DNA from: Candidatus Bathyarchaeota archaeon
Lineage (GTDB): Archaea; Thermoproteota; Bathyarchaeia; Bathyarchaeales; B26-1
Reading direction: 5' to 3'
Length of the DNA stretch: 7,039 nt
Assembly (NCBI GenBank): GCA_003662645.1
Contig: QMYL01000048.1
Span: 1-7,039 of the forward strand
Shown here one piece after another: positions 1-5,366 of this stretch. Numbering within the stretch: the first letter of the stretch is position 1; each line of letters begins with the position of its first letter. The notes under the pieces were generated by a model. The model ran no database searches and was not told the DNA's origin. It worked only from the letters and a program-made list of their open reading frames with translations. The translations under genes were made by a program, and so were the position numbers.

Positions 1-470
1 AAGCAGTCCAAGCCGTTAGGTATTGTAGGTATCCGCCGGACGGGATTAGGGGAGCCGCCCCTGGGAGACCTGCTAGAAGATGGAGTATAACTTCAAACGA
101 ATACCTGAGGTGTGCAAACGATGAGATATTGATCATAATCCAGATAGAGAGGGAGGAGGCTGTGAATAACATAGAGGATATACTGTCCGTCGATGGGGGT
201 GATGTAGCCCTCATAGGTCCAACGGGTCTATCGATGTCTATGGGCTTAGTTGGGAGGCCCTTCCACCCCAAAGTCGTAGAGGCTATGGATAGAGTTATCG
301 ACGCATGTAAGGAGGCAGGTGTCACCCCTGGAATAGCCTACGCATTAAACCCGGAGCATGCAAACCAGCTGATCTCGAAGGGCTTCAGGTTCATCAGCAT
401 AGGGTCAGATGTCGGCTTCCTGCTGAACGCATGCCTGAATACGCTTAGGGCCATAAGGGGTGAATCATAA
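1..470 (+). CDS. HpcH/HpaI aldolase family protein, 5' end outside window
   Basis: This is the C-terminal ~155 residues of a class II, metal-dependent aldolase/lyase of the HpcH/HpaI family, which splits or forms 2-keto(-3-deoxy) acids using pyruvate as one partner. The frame is open from base 3 to the TAA at 468-470; family members are about 250 residues, so roughly 95 residues lie off the left edge. Visible hallmarks in order are RYPPDGIRG and a GPGRPAR-like stretch (visible residues 10-24), the metal/substrate motif IIQIERE (residues 44-51, Glu at 49), IGPTGLSMSMG (72-82), and HPKVVEA. Aligned to E. coli HpaI, the Gln and first metal Glu (Q147, E149) are kept. The second metal ligand (D175 in GPADLS) is Gly here (codon 225-227), so catalysis is uncertain. 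The reading frame is otherwise clean, so it does not look like a decayed gene. The gene ends 5 bp from the convergent tRNA gene. The exact substrate cannot be told. Confidence 0.9.
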   Translation, partial: AVQAVRYCRYPPDGIRGAAPGRPARRWSITSNEYLRCANDEILIIIQIEREEAVNNIEDILSVDGGDVALIGPTGLSMSMGLVGRPFHPKVVEAMDRVIDACKEAGVTPGIAYALNPEHANQLISKGFRFISIGSDVGFLLNACLNTLRAIRGES

Positions 471-514
471 CTGGTTGGTGGGCCCGGCCGGACTTGAACC
501 GGCGACCTCCGCCG

Positions 515-582
515 CTCTCAACGACGTAGGGAATCCCTTTACAGCCCATACCGTGACCGGTGGATTAACTTCCTCCGTCATA
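515..582 (-). other. tRNA-Val intron at canonical position 37/38 (68 nt)
   Basis: The boundaries come from a textbook bulge-helix-bulge. Exon CTCA (586-589) pairs with intron TGAG (517-520) as the 4-bp central helix. It is flanked by 3-nt bulges CG|T and AG|C, where | marks the cut. The anticodon stem closes one side, and a 6-bp intron helix ATGACG/CGTCGT (576-581 with 521-526) closes the other. Splicing yields loop CTCACGC with anticodon CAC. I saw no box C/D pair or ORF inside the intron. Confidence 0.88.
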
Positions 583-594
583 CGTGAGGGCGGC

Positions 595-609
595 TTCAGG
601 TTGGGGGTT
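595..609 (-). other. second tRNA-Val intron at position 25/26 (15 nt)
   Basis: A 15-nt insert lies between the D stem (GGAC, nucleotides 22-25) and G26 and must be removed for a normal tRNA. A relaxed bulge-helix-bulge supports these exact ends. Exon TAGG pairs with intron CCTG (one T-G wobble), with 3-nt bulges AC|A and AA|G. An outer CGG/CCG helix is formed by exon nucleotides, and the 8-nt remainder of the intron forms the loop. Non-canonical introns of this kind need the broad-specificity splicing endonuclease found in Thermoproteota. Confidence 0.75.
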
Positions 610-656
610 GTCCTACCGAACTAGACTACGGGCCCAGATAGAATTCTGTCACCGTT

Positions 657-672
657 CATTTAAAAATATTTA
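657..672 (-). promoter_or_regulatory. TATA-like box of the tRNA-Val gene / T-tract after SAM hydrolase gene
   Basis: Read on the minus strand this is an A/T stretch with a TTTTTAAAT core, about 25-30 nt before the tRNA 5' end at 635, the spacing expected of an archaeal TATA box. The T5 run lies about 30-40 nt after the SAM hydrolase stop on the same strand and could also serve as its transcription terminator. Position and composition are the only evidence. Confidence 0.5.
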
Positions 673-697
673 GCATACGCGAGATCGTTGGTGGAGG

Positions 698-1525
698 TTA
701 TGACTTGTAGAGGGGCTCCAACACTACTCTATCGCCGACCTTAACGTTGAGGCTTCTGGCTGCATCGCCCATGTTTATAGAGACCTCTAGTAGACCGGCG
801 CTCCCAAATATGAGGAGTGGGCTTCCAGCTGGAACATCACCATAGGCTGCGCATAGCCTCAACTTTAGGGTTCTACCTCCAATCACAACCTTGGCTTCGT
901 CACCCTCCTCAATGCCTAAAAGGGTTAGTTCACTCGGGGATACGTCGGTTACGAGGTTTCCAAATCCATCTATGTAGATTATCTCACCGATGATTCTCTC
1001 GCCGTCGATGACCCTTGGCTTGGCGAAGATGGGCTTCACGAAATCGCTCAGCTCCGGACCCAGCTTCGAGGGTGGAACCCCATTCGCTATATGCGCTGCT
1101 GCACAGCTGAATATGTCGCGTCCGTGGAACGTCCTAGAGACCTCTCTTAGTATGTACTTGGGGTTTCTGATCTCGTATACGTGGAGGATGCCCTCCTTAC
1201 CCGCTGGTAGAGCTAGGAGTCCATTATCCGGCCCTACATATGTGCTCCTCTTGGTCTCGATCACTATTGGCTTCCGCTTTGTTCCTACTCCCGGATCTAC
1301 AACGGCTACGTGTATGGTTCCCTTTGGAAAGTATCTGGTAGCTCTGTAGAGTATGTAGGTCCCCATTCTAATGTCATGCCTCCGGACTCCGTGGCTTATA
1401 TCAACTATCACAGCCCTGGGGCATATTGTTAGGATTACAGCCTTCATCTCGGCTACGTAGGGATCCCTTAACCCGAAGTCCGATAGGAGGGTGATTATTG
1501 GGGGTCTCCCATCCAACTCCCACAC
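698..1525 (-). CDS. SAM hydrolase (SAM hydroxide adenosyltransferase, DUF62 family)
   Basis: The 275-residue protein matches the fluorinase/chlorinase-like fold family whose archaeal members hydrolyse S-adenosyl-L-methionine to adenosine and methionine in the cytoplasm. The N-terminal domain starts with ITLLSDFGLRDPYV (residues 11-24), a SAM-binding signature. VVDPGVGTKR (75-84) and TFHGRDIF (132-139) supply the Asp-Arg-His triad of the hydroxide-using subgroup, here D77, R84 and H134; the D-R spacing of 7 equals that in Pyrococcus PH0463. VGPDNGLL (97-104) follows, and the C-terminal beta domain contains IYIDGFGNLVTD. The length is normal for the family. The start is a GTG at 1523-1525, placed about 29 nt after a TATA box (1550-1558), so the mRNA is probably leaderless. 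The physiological reason for SAM hydrolysis in archaea is unsettled. The neighbouring genes give no pathway hint. Halogenase activity is unlikely given the intact triad. Confidence 0.93.
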   Translation of the reverse strand: MWELDGRPPIITLLSDFGLRDPYVAEMKAVILTICPRAVIVDISHGVRRHDIRMGTYILYRATRYFPKGTIHVAVVDPGVGTKRKPIVIETKRSTYVGPDNGLLALPAGKEGILHVYEIRNPKYILREVSRTFHGRDIFSCAAAHIANGVPPSKLGPELSDFVKPIFAKPRVIDGERIIGEIIYIDGFGNLVTDVSPSELTLLGIEEGDEAKVVIGGRTLKLRLCAAYGDVPAGSPLLIFGSAGLLEVSINMGDAARSLNVKVGDRVVLEPLYKS

Positions 1526-1549
1526 CAGAGGTTGATATGGTGTAAAAGG

Positions 1550-1558
1550 TTTAATATA
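1550..1558. promoter_or_regulatory. TATA box between divergent SAM hydrolase and aminotransferase genes
   Basis: TTTAATATA, read TATATTAAA on the minus strand, sits about 29 nt upstream of the SAM hydrolase GTG, ideal for a leaderless transcript. On the plus strand it is about 48 nt before the aminotransferase GTG, which would give a ~20-nt leader. A weaker plus-strand alternative is GATATT at 1570-1575. The near symmetry of the box makes shared or competing use by TBP plausible. Confidence 0.6.
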
Positions 1559-1601
1559 CCTATAGCCTTGATATTCTCCTCGTCTTTATGGGCATCGTCC
1601 G

Positions 1602-2762
1602 GTGGTCGATTTGGCCGGTAAACCCCTGATAATGGTTCCAGGTCCGACGAACGTCCCAGATAGGGTATTGAGGGCTATGTTAAAGCCGATGATCAGCCAT
1701 AGAAGCGAGGAGTTCAGGCGCCTCTATGACGGCATAAGGGAGAACATTAGGTACCTGTTCCAGACTGATGGGGAAGTCTTCGTCTTGACCGCATCGGGGA
1801 CGGGAGGGGTTGAATGCATGGTGAACAACACCGTCAACCCGGGTGATAGGGTTATCGTACCCGTCTTCGGACTCTTCAGCGAGAGACTTAGAGAGAAGAT
1901 AAACCTCCGTGGAGGGGAGGCTGTGGAGATACAGCTCAGATATGGAACAGCTCCAACCGTTGACCATGTGGAGGAAGCGTTGGAGAGGGCTGGGAGGGTC
2001 GATGCGATAGCGATAGTTTATAATGAAACATCAACCGGGGTCACTGTGCGCGATCTGCCGGAGATAGGTAGATTGGCTGAGGAGAGGGATATACTGCTCC
2101 TCGTTGACGCTGTCTCGATAATGGGTGGAGACGAACTCCCAGTCGATGAGTGGAACATCGATCTATGCGTCACCGGAAGCCAGAAGTGTCTAGCATGCCC
2201 GCCGGGTTTATCGTTAATATCAGTTAGCCCGAGAGCGTGGGAGAAGATAGAGAATACAAGGAGTAGACCCTTCTACTCCGATCTCATAAGGATGAGGGAA
2301 TTCGCCATGAGGAGGGAGACTCCCTTCACTCCAGCCATACCCCTCTTCTATGCCCTCGATGAAGCCCTAAAGATGATACGTGAGGAAGGCCTTGAAAACC
2401 GGTTCAGAAGGCATAGGGTCTGTGCGGAGGCCTTTTACCGGGCTCTTGAGGCTCTAGGGTTAGAAGCCTTCCCCGATAGAGAAGTTAGGTCAAACACCGT
2501 CATAGCGGTGAAGACGCCGGAGGATGTTAGGAACTCGGAGGTTAGGAGGATCATGAAGGAGAGGTACGGCGTCGTTATAGCTGGTGGAACTGGAAGCTTC
2601 AGGGAGTCCATCTTCAGGATCGGTTGTATGGGGGCCATATCAGAGCTGGAGGTTCTAAAGACCGTGGAGGCCCTTGAGGGAGCTCTAAGCGAGGTTGGTT
2701 ACCCACTCAAGATAGGGTCGGGGGTTGAGAGTGTAAGGAGGTTCCTCCATCTCGACCAGTAA
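1602..2762 (+). CDS. class V PLP-dependent aminotransferase (alanine-glyoxylate / serine-pyruvate type)
   Basis: The 386-residue protein is a fold-type I aminotransferase of the alanine-glyoxylate/serine-pyruvate aminotransferase group, moving an amino group between a small amino acid and glyoxylate or another 2-oxo acid. Motifs in order: VPGPTNVP (12-19); ISHRSEEF (31-38); the phosphate-binding SGTGG (65-69); NETSTG (141-146, usually HETSTG); LLVDAVS (166-172) with PLP-contacting D169; TGSQKCLACPPG (191-202) with Schiff-base lysine K195; and FRIGCMG (338-344) with R339, expected to bind the substrate carboxylate. Length is normal for the family. The GTG start at 1602 is the only good start after the in-frame stop at 1569-1571; no Shine-Dalgarno is seen, and M11 lies too close to the PGPT motif to be preferred. 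The last 56 bases overlap the convergent PadR gene. The exact amino donor cannot be told; related lyases and decarboxylating aminotransferases share the fold. Confidence 0.92.
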   Translation: MVDLAGKPLIMVPGPTNVPDRVLRAMLKPMISHRSEEFRRLYDGIRENIRYLFQTDGEVFVLTASGTGGVECMVNNTVNPGDRVIVPVFGLFSERLREKINLRGGEAVEIQLRYGTAPTVDHVEEALERAGRVDAIAIVYNETSTGVTVRDLPEIGRLAEERDILLLVDAVSIMGGDELPVDEWNIDLCVTGSQKCLACPPGLSLISVSPRAWEKIENTRSRPFYSDLIRMREFAMRRETPFTPAIPLFYALDEALKMIREEGLENRFRRHRVCAEAFYRALEALGLEAFPDREVRSNTVIAVKTPEDVRNSEVRRIMKERYGVVIAGGTGSFRESIFRIGCMGAISELEVLKTVEALEGALSEVGYPLKIGSGVESVRRFLHLDQ

Positions 2763-3150
2763 CCCTCTTAACTACGGCTGTTCGTTGTAGGAACTCCCCC
2801 CTCGTTATCTTTGAGAATATCCTCGCCACAACCTCCTGTATTATCCTATGGGAATCCGCGATCTCCTTCAGAACGTTCTCTCCCTTCGGTGTTAGTGTGT
2901 AAACCCTCTTTCTCGCGCTCCACCTCCCCCTTATCAACCCATCCCTCTCCAACCGATAGATTGTGAAGTAGACCGTTCCGGAGCTGAACAGGAGGTGGAA
3001 CTGTTCATAGATAACGCAGATTATATCGTAACCGCTCATCTGCCTCTCCTTAAGCTCTGAGAGTATTATAACATCCATGAAATTTTTCACTAGTCTCCTA
3101 CAAATCTGCCTTATAACTCTATCTTTCCTCAGATATATCGATGGCATACA
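2707..3150 (-). CDS. PadR-family transcriptional regulator
   Basis: With the ATG at 3148-3150 the protein has about 147 residues. Its N-terminal half is a PadR winged helix: MDVIILSELKERQMSGYDII (helices 1-2), then FSSGTVYFTIYRLERDGLIRG (recognition helix and start of the wing), then SARKRVYTLTPKGENVL (wing and helix). A short helical C-terminal part follows, as in small PadR proteins that dimerise and bind palindromic operators. An upstream in-frame start at 3231 would add 27 residues. I rejected it because those codons cover the AT-rich promoter, including a TATA box about 25 nt before 3150, and the added residues do not resemble PadR. The Ser/Pro-rich C-terminal end is encoded antisense to the last codons of the aminotransferase gene. 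Likely targets are its own promoter and the divergent coiled-coil gene; the ligand is unknown. Confidence 0.88.
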   Translation of the reverse strand, partial: CMPSIYLRKDRVIRQICRRLVKNFMDVIILSELKERQMSGYDIICVIYEQFHLLFSSGTVYFTIYRLERDGLIRGRWSARKRVYTLTPKGENVLKEIADSHRIIQEVVARIFSKITRGEFLQRTAVVKRVTGRDGGTSLHSQPPTLS

Positions 3151-3162
3151 ACTTGATGGTTT

Positions 3163-3184
3163 AAGTATGTATATATATAAACTT
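3163..3184 (-). promoter_or_regulatory. padR TATA box inside an imperfect 22-bp palindrome
   Basis: The segment starts AAGT and ends ACTT, with an alternating TATATATA core, so its two halves are nearly symmetrical. The core is about 25 nt upstream of the padR ATG at 3150, the expected place of a TATA box for a leaderless mRNA. A palindrome over the TATA box is a natural site for autorepression. AT-rich alternating DNA is partly self-complementary by composition, so only the AAGT/ACTT ends add real support. Confidence 0.55.
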
Positions 3185-3214
3185 TTTGTATTTTTGCAAT
3201 AAAATCCATATAAA

Positions 3215-3310
3215 ATGCATGTAGCTAGCATTTCACGGTTAATATTTTCATCTTAATATCCACAAATATACATGCATATTAATAAAAGTTTAATTCTATC
3301 AGTTATGCAT
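3215..3310. repeat. three ATGCAT sites in the padR / coiled-coil gene divergent region
   Basis: The palindromic hexamer ATGCAT occurs at 3215-3220, 3272-3277 and 3305-3310. The first lies in an inverted repeat AAATGC...GCATTT (3213-3233). The second lies in a near-palindrome of 16 bp (3265-3280, mismatched only at one symmetric pair). The third is 11 nt before the GTG of the coiled-coil gene. They may be binding sites for the adjacent PadR protein; this is inference from position and symmetry. Confidence 0.4.
3289..3296 (+). promoter_or_regulatory. TATA box of the coiled-coil (CdvA-like) gene
   Basis: TTTAATTC, preceded by the purine-rich AATAAAAG that could act as BRE, is centred about 29 nt before the GTG at 3321. 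This predicts a transcript starting at or within a few bases of the start codon, consistent with the absence of a Shine-Dalgarno site and with the TAG directly in front of the GTG. Confidence 0.55.
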
Positions 3311-3320
3311 TAGTAACTAG

Positions 3321-4067
3321 GTGTTCAACTTGAGCTCATGGAGATATTCATTCGAGCTGGTTAGTAAGGAGCTTGAGCTTGCAAAGAAGAAGAAGAAGGC
3401 CTTAGACGACTTATACACTACTGGAAGGATATCCGAATCGACTTACAAATACATAGAGAGGGAACTGACGGAAGCGATAATTGACCTAGAAGCCCACCTA
3501 AAGTCTCTAGTTGAGAAGATGACAGCCAGAGCTGAGGAGCTCGAGAAACAGATAAGATCACTCGAGATATTCCTCGCAAACCTAGAGATACACTACGCAG
3601 CCGGAGACATAGACGAGGAGTCATATAGAAACCAGAACAATGCGATAACGCTTGGGTTGGAGGCAACAAAACAGGAACTGGAGAGCATAAGGAACTCCCT
3701 AGGGAAAGTTAAACCGGAAGAGAAGGTGGAGGCACCTAAGCCAGAGGTTGTCGAAGAGAAACCAACAAAGGAGAAGGTTGAGGAACCAACAGAAGTAGCT
3801 CCGGAAGCACCATCCGAAGCACCAGCTGAAACGGCGCCAGAAGCAGCACCTGAGGCGGCCCCGCAACCCACGCCAACCCCTGCACCAACTCCAGCTTCGG
3901 TTGAGGAGGTCTCTAAGCCGCCTGAACCGGTGGTCAGTGAGGAGAAACCTGAGGAGGCAAAGGAATCCGTTGAGACTTCAGAAAAGACCGAGACCGAAGA
4001 GATGCCGAGTCTGGTAGTTCCGAAGGAGGAGACGTCAGCATCCGGAGAGACGGCGACTGAATCTTAA
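3321..4067 (+). CDS. CdvA-like coiled-coil protein with long acidic Pro/Ala/Glu tail
   Basis: The 248-residue soluble protein has no signal peptide or membrane segment. Residues ~8-128 are predicted helical/coiled-coil, with two matching hairpin motifs: ALDDLYTTGRISESTYKYIE (27-46) and LEIHYAAGDIDEESYRNQ (88-105), each a turn G-x-I followed by a Tyr. From memory this arrangement resembles the coiled-coil domain of CdvA, the crenarchaeal protein that recruits ESCRT-III-like CdvB to the division site. The N-terminal PRC-barrel of true CdvA is absent, and a TAG stop directly precedes the GTG, so it is not merely mis-started. Residues ~129-248 are low-complexity, acidic and rich in Pro, Ala and Glu (three APEA units at 160-179, then PTPTPAPTP), probably disordered. 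The tail holds a hydrophobic patch MPSLVVP (228-234) that could be a docking peptide. No cdvB or cdvC lies nearby. Function is unproven; it could be any cytoskeletal or membrane-scaffold coiled coil. Confidence 0.65.
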   Translation: MFNLSSWRYSFELVSKELELAKKKKKALDDLYTTGRISESTYKYIERELTEAIIDLEAHLKSLVEKMTARAEELEKQIRSLEIFLANLEIHYAAGDIDEESYRNQNNAITLGLEATKQELESIRNSLGKVKPEEKVEAPKPEVVEEKPTKEKVEEPTEVAPEAPSEAPAETAPEAAPEAAPQPTPTPAPTPASVEEVSKPPEPVVSEEKPEEAKESVETSEKTETEEMPSLVVPKEETSASGETATES

Positions 4068-4086
4068 ACTCCAAAGAAGGGTTTGT

Positions 4087-4153
4087 GAGGCTAACTCCCA
4101 GATTAGCATATACGTGTAGTTGTTAGAGAGTAGCCTCCTCCCCCTTTTATTTT
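4087..4153 (+). terminator. hairpin plus T-tract after the coiled-coil gene
   Basis: GAGGCTA (4087-4093) can pair with TAGCCTC (4131-4137), extended by CTC/GAG across a small internal loop. A pyrimidine run ending in TTTTATTTT (4145-4153) follows. It begins about 20 nt after the stop at 4067. Archaeal RNA polymerase terminates at T-tracts, so this is a reasonable terminator. A small RNA ending here is a less likely reading. Confidence 0.4.
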
Positions 4154-4162
4154 GGTGAGTTT

Positions 4163-4229
4163 TGGTTAACCAGAACATCCATGACCTAGTTCATAAAGTA
4201 TTAATGTATCACATACCATCATGATATGT
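4163..4229 (+). promoter_or_regulatory. promoter/operator region of the deacetylase gene
   Basis: The stretch holds a perfect 10-bp palindrome TGGTTAACCA (4163-4172), a TATA-like AGTATTAATG (4197-4206), and a 19-bp palindrome (4211-4229). The last has arms ACATACCAT and ATGATATGT that match in 8 of 9 positions around one central base. If transcription starts near 4230, the 19-bp element lies between TATA box and start site, where a bound repressor would block polymerase. A ~50-nt leader would precede the TTG start; I see no strong Shine-Dalgarno in it. Confidence 0.4.
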
Positions 4230-4281
4230 CCCTAAAGCCCCGCTGAAGGGTTATGCAAACTGAAGACGCTGGTGTACACAA

Positions 4282-5355
4282 TTGGGTGTTAGGAAGGTTG
4301 GAATAATCCATCATGAGAAGTTTAAGCAGTACGACTTAGGGCCGACTCATCCCTTCAGGGGAGACCGTTTCGTGAGAGCTATGGACTTTCTGGAGGAGAG
4401 GGGACTGCTTGATCTCCCCAACGTGTCGGTCTTTAAGCCTGAAACCGCAGGTAAGGATGACCTGCTCACAGTACACACCGAGGAGTATGTTGATTACATC
4501 TTCAAGTTGGCTGAGGCTGGGGAACCCTACGACTTGGATACACCGGTATCTAAACCCATCCTAGAGGCCCTAATGCTCATAATAGGTGGAGCGTTAATGG
4601 TTGGGAGGCTCATCTATAGTGGTGAGGTTGATAGGGTTGTCCTCCTCGGTGGGGGCTTCCACCATGCTGGTAGAGACTATGGTGGAGGCTTCTGCCTCTT
4701 CAACGATATAGCGATACTCGTCGAGCGCTTGAGGAGGAAGTACGGGGTGAAGCGCATACTCATCTTGGACTACGATGTGCACTTCGGAAATGGGACGAGC
4801 AGTATCTACTACCGCGACCCAACGGTCTTGTTCATATCCCTCCATCAAGATCCTAGAACCATATACCCCGGAACGGGCTTTGTAACTGAGATAGGTGAGG
4901 GCGAGGGCGAAGGATTTAACGTCAATATACCCCTACCACCCAGGACGGGGGAGAAGGCCTATCTACACATATTTAGGGAGGTCTTCATACCGCTGGCTGA
5001 GGAGTTCAAGCCCGAGATAATCATAGGGAACGGTGGTAGCGACGCCCACTTCGCTGATTCGTTGGGGAGCCTCGGCCTGACGACTAAGGGTTTCTTTGAG
5101 ATATCCAAGACCGTGAGCGAGGTTGCGGATAGAGTCTGTGGTGGTAGAGTTGTTTTGATGGTTGGGAGCGGATATAACCCGAAGGTTCTACCCCATTGCT
5201 GGTATGCTCTAATAAGCGGTTTGACTGGACTGGAGGAGCTGGGTCTGGAGGATCCCTATCCACCACCGAGGGACCCCTGGCAGAACATCGAGTATGTGAA
5301 GAAGATACTGAATGAGATAAGGGCTGTACTCGGTAAATACTGGAGAAAACTCTAA
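4282..5355 (+). CDS. histone deacetylase (HDAC) family zinc amidohydrolase
   Basis: The 357-residue protein carries the complete active site of the arginase-fold HDAC/acetylpolyamine amidohydrolase/AcuC superfamily, which removes acetyl groups from acetyl-lysine or acetyl-polyamines with one Zn2+. GGGFHHAGRDYGGGFCLFND (123-142) gives the tandem His H127/H128. LDYDVHFGNGT (162-172) gives zinc ligands D165 and H167. GGSDAHFAD (251-259) gives the third ligand D254, and VGSGY (294-298) gives the transition-state Tyr Y298. These match H142/H143, D178, H180, D267 and Y306 of human HDAC8. DLGPTHPFRGDRF near the N-terminus is also typical of prokaryotic members. The start is TTG at 4282, the only start-like codon after the in-frame TGA at 4261-4263. 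There is no partner gene in the window, so the substrate (chromatin protein, enzyme or polyamine) is open. An EGEGEGEG run at 206-213 is a local surface-loop repeat. Confidence 0.92.
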   Translation: MGVRKVGIIHHEKFKQYDLGPTHPFRGDRFVRAMDFLEERGLLDLPNVSVFKPETAGKDDLLTVHTEEYVDYIFKLAEAGEPYDLDTPVSKPILEALMLIIGGALMVGRLIYSGEVDRVVLLGGGFHHAGRDYGGGFCLFNDIAILVERLRRKYGVKRILILDYDVHFGNGTSSIYYRDPTVLFISLHQDPRTIYPGTGFVTEIGEGEGEGFNVNIPLPPRTGEKAYLHIFREVFIPLAEEFKPEIIIGNGGSDAHFADSLGSLGLTTKGFFEISKTVSEVADRVCGGRVVLMVGSGYNPKVLPHCWYALISGLTGLEELGLEDPYPPPRDPWQNIEYVKKILNEIRAVLGKYWRKL

Positions 5356-5366
5356 ACATTACTAAG

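Larger units (their letters stand above)
476..635 (-). tRNA. tRNA-Val (anticodon CAC) with two introns, CCA encoded
   Basis: On the minus strand the ends form a perfect 7-bp acceptor stem (GGGCCCG/CGGGCCC) with discriminator A (479) and an encoded CCA (476-478). The T arm is GCCGG-TTCAAGT-CCGGC and the D arm is GTCT...GGAC with the G18-G19 pair. The anticodon stem CCGCC/GGCGG forms only after removing two insertions. The mature loop is then CTCACGC, anticodon CAC. The spliced length is 77 nt including CCA, and the G15/C48 pair and T54-T55-C56, A58 and C61 are all in place. The exon sequence closely resembles other archaeal tRNA-Val. A reading with anticodon GAA, taken from the D-arm insert, fails because it leaves no anticodon stem. 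The gene lies downstream of the SAM hydrolase gene on the same strand but has its own TATA-like box. Confidence 0.93.

Noticed and set aside
129..131. TTG as the start of a small 113-residue protein
   Set aside because: The frame is open to base 3 and the upstream residues (RYPPDGIRG etc.) match the aldolase family, so TTG is an internal Leu codon of a truncated gene.
515..582. Box C/D small RNA inside the long tRNA intron
   Set aside because: ATGACGG only loosely resembles box C and no matching CTGA box D is present; the segment is needed for the splicing helix.
595..609. tRNA reading with anticodon GAA (Phe) from the CTGAAGC segment
   Set aside because: No anticodon stem can form around it; CCGCC/GGCGG gives a perfect stem with anticodon CAC once both introns are removed.
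990..1349. Plus-strand ORF opposite the SAM hydrolase
   Set aside because: It is a shadow of a well-conserved gene and has no recognisable motifs or promoter.
3151..3231. N-terminal extension of PadR from the start codon at 3231
   Set aside because: It would translate through the TATA box and AT-rich promoter and gives residues unlike the family; the ATG at 3150 suits a leaderless mRNA.
3593..3871. Ser/Gly/Ala-rich minus-strand ORF
   Set aside because: It is the antisense reading of the Pro/Ala/Glu-rich tail of the coiled-coil gene; the low complexity explains the open frame.
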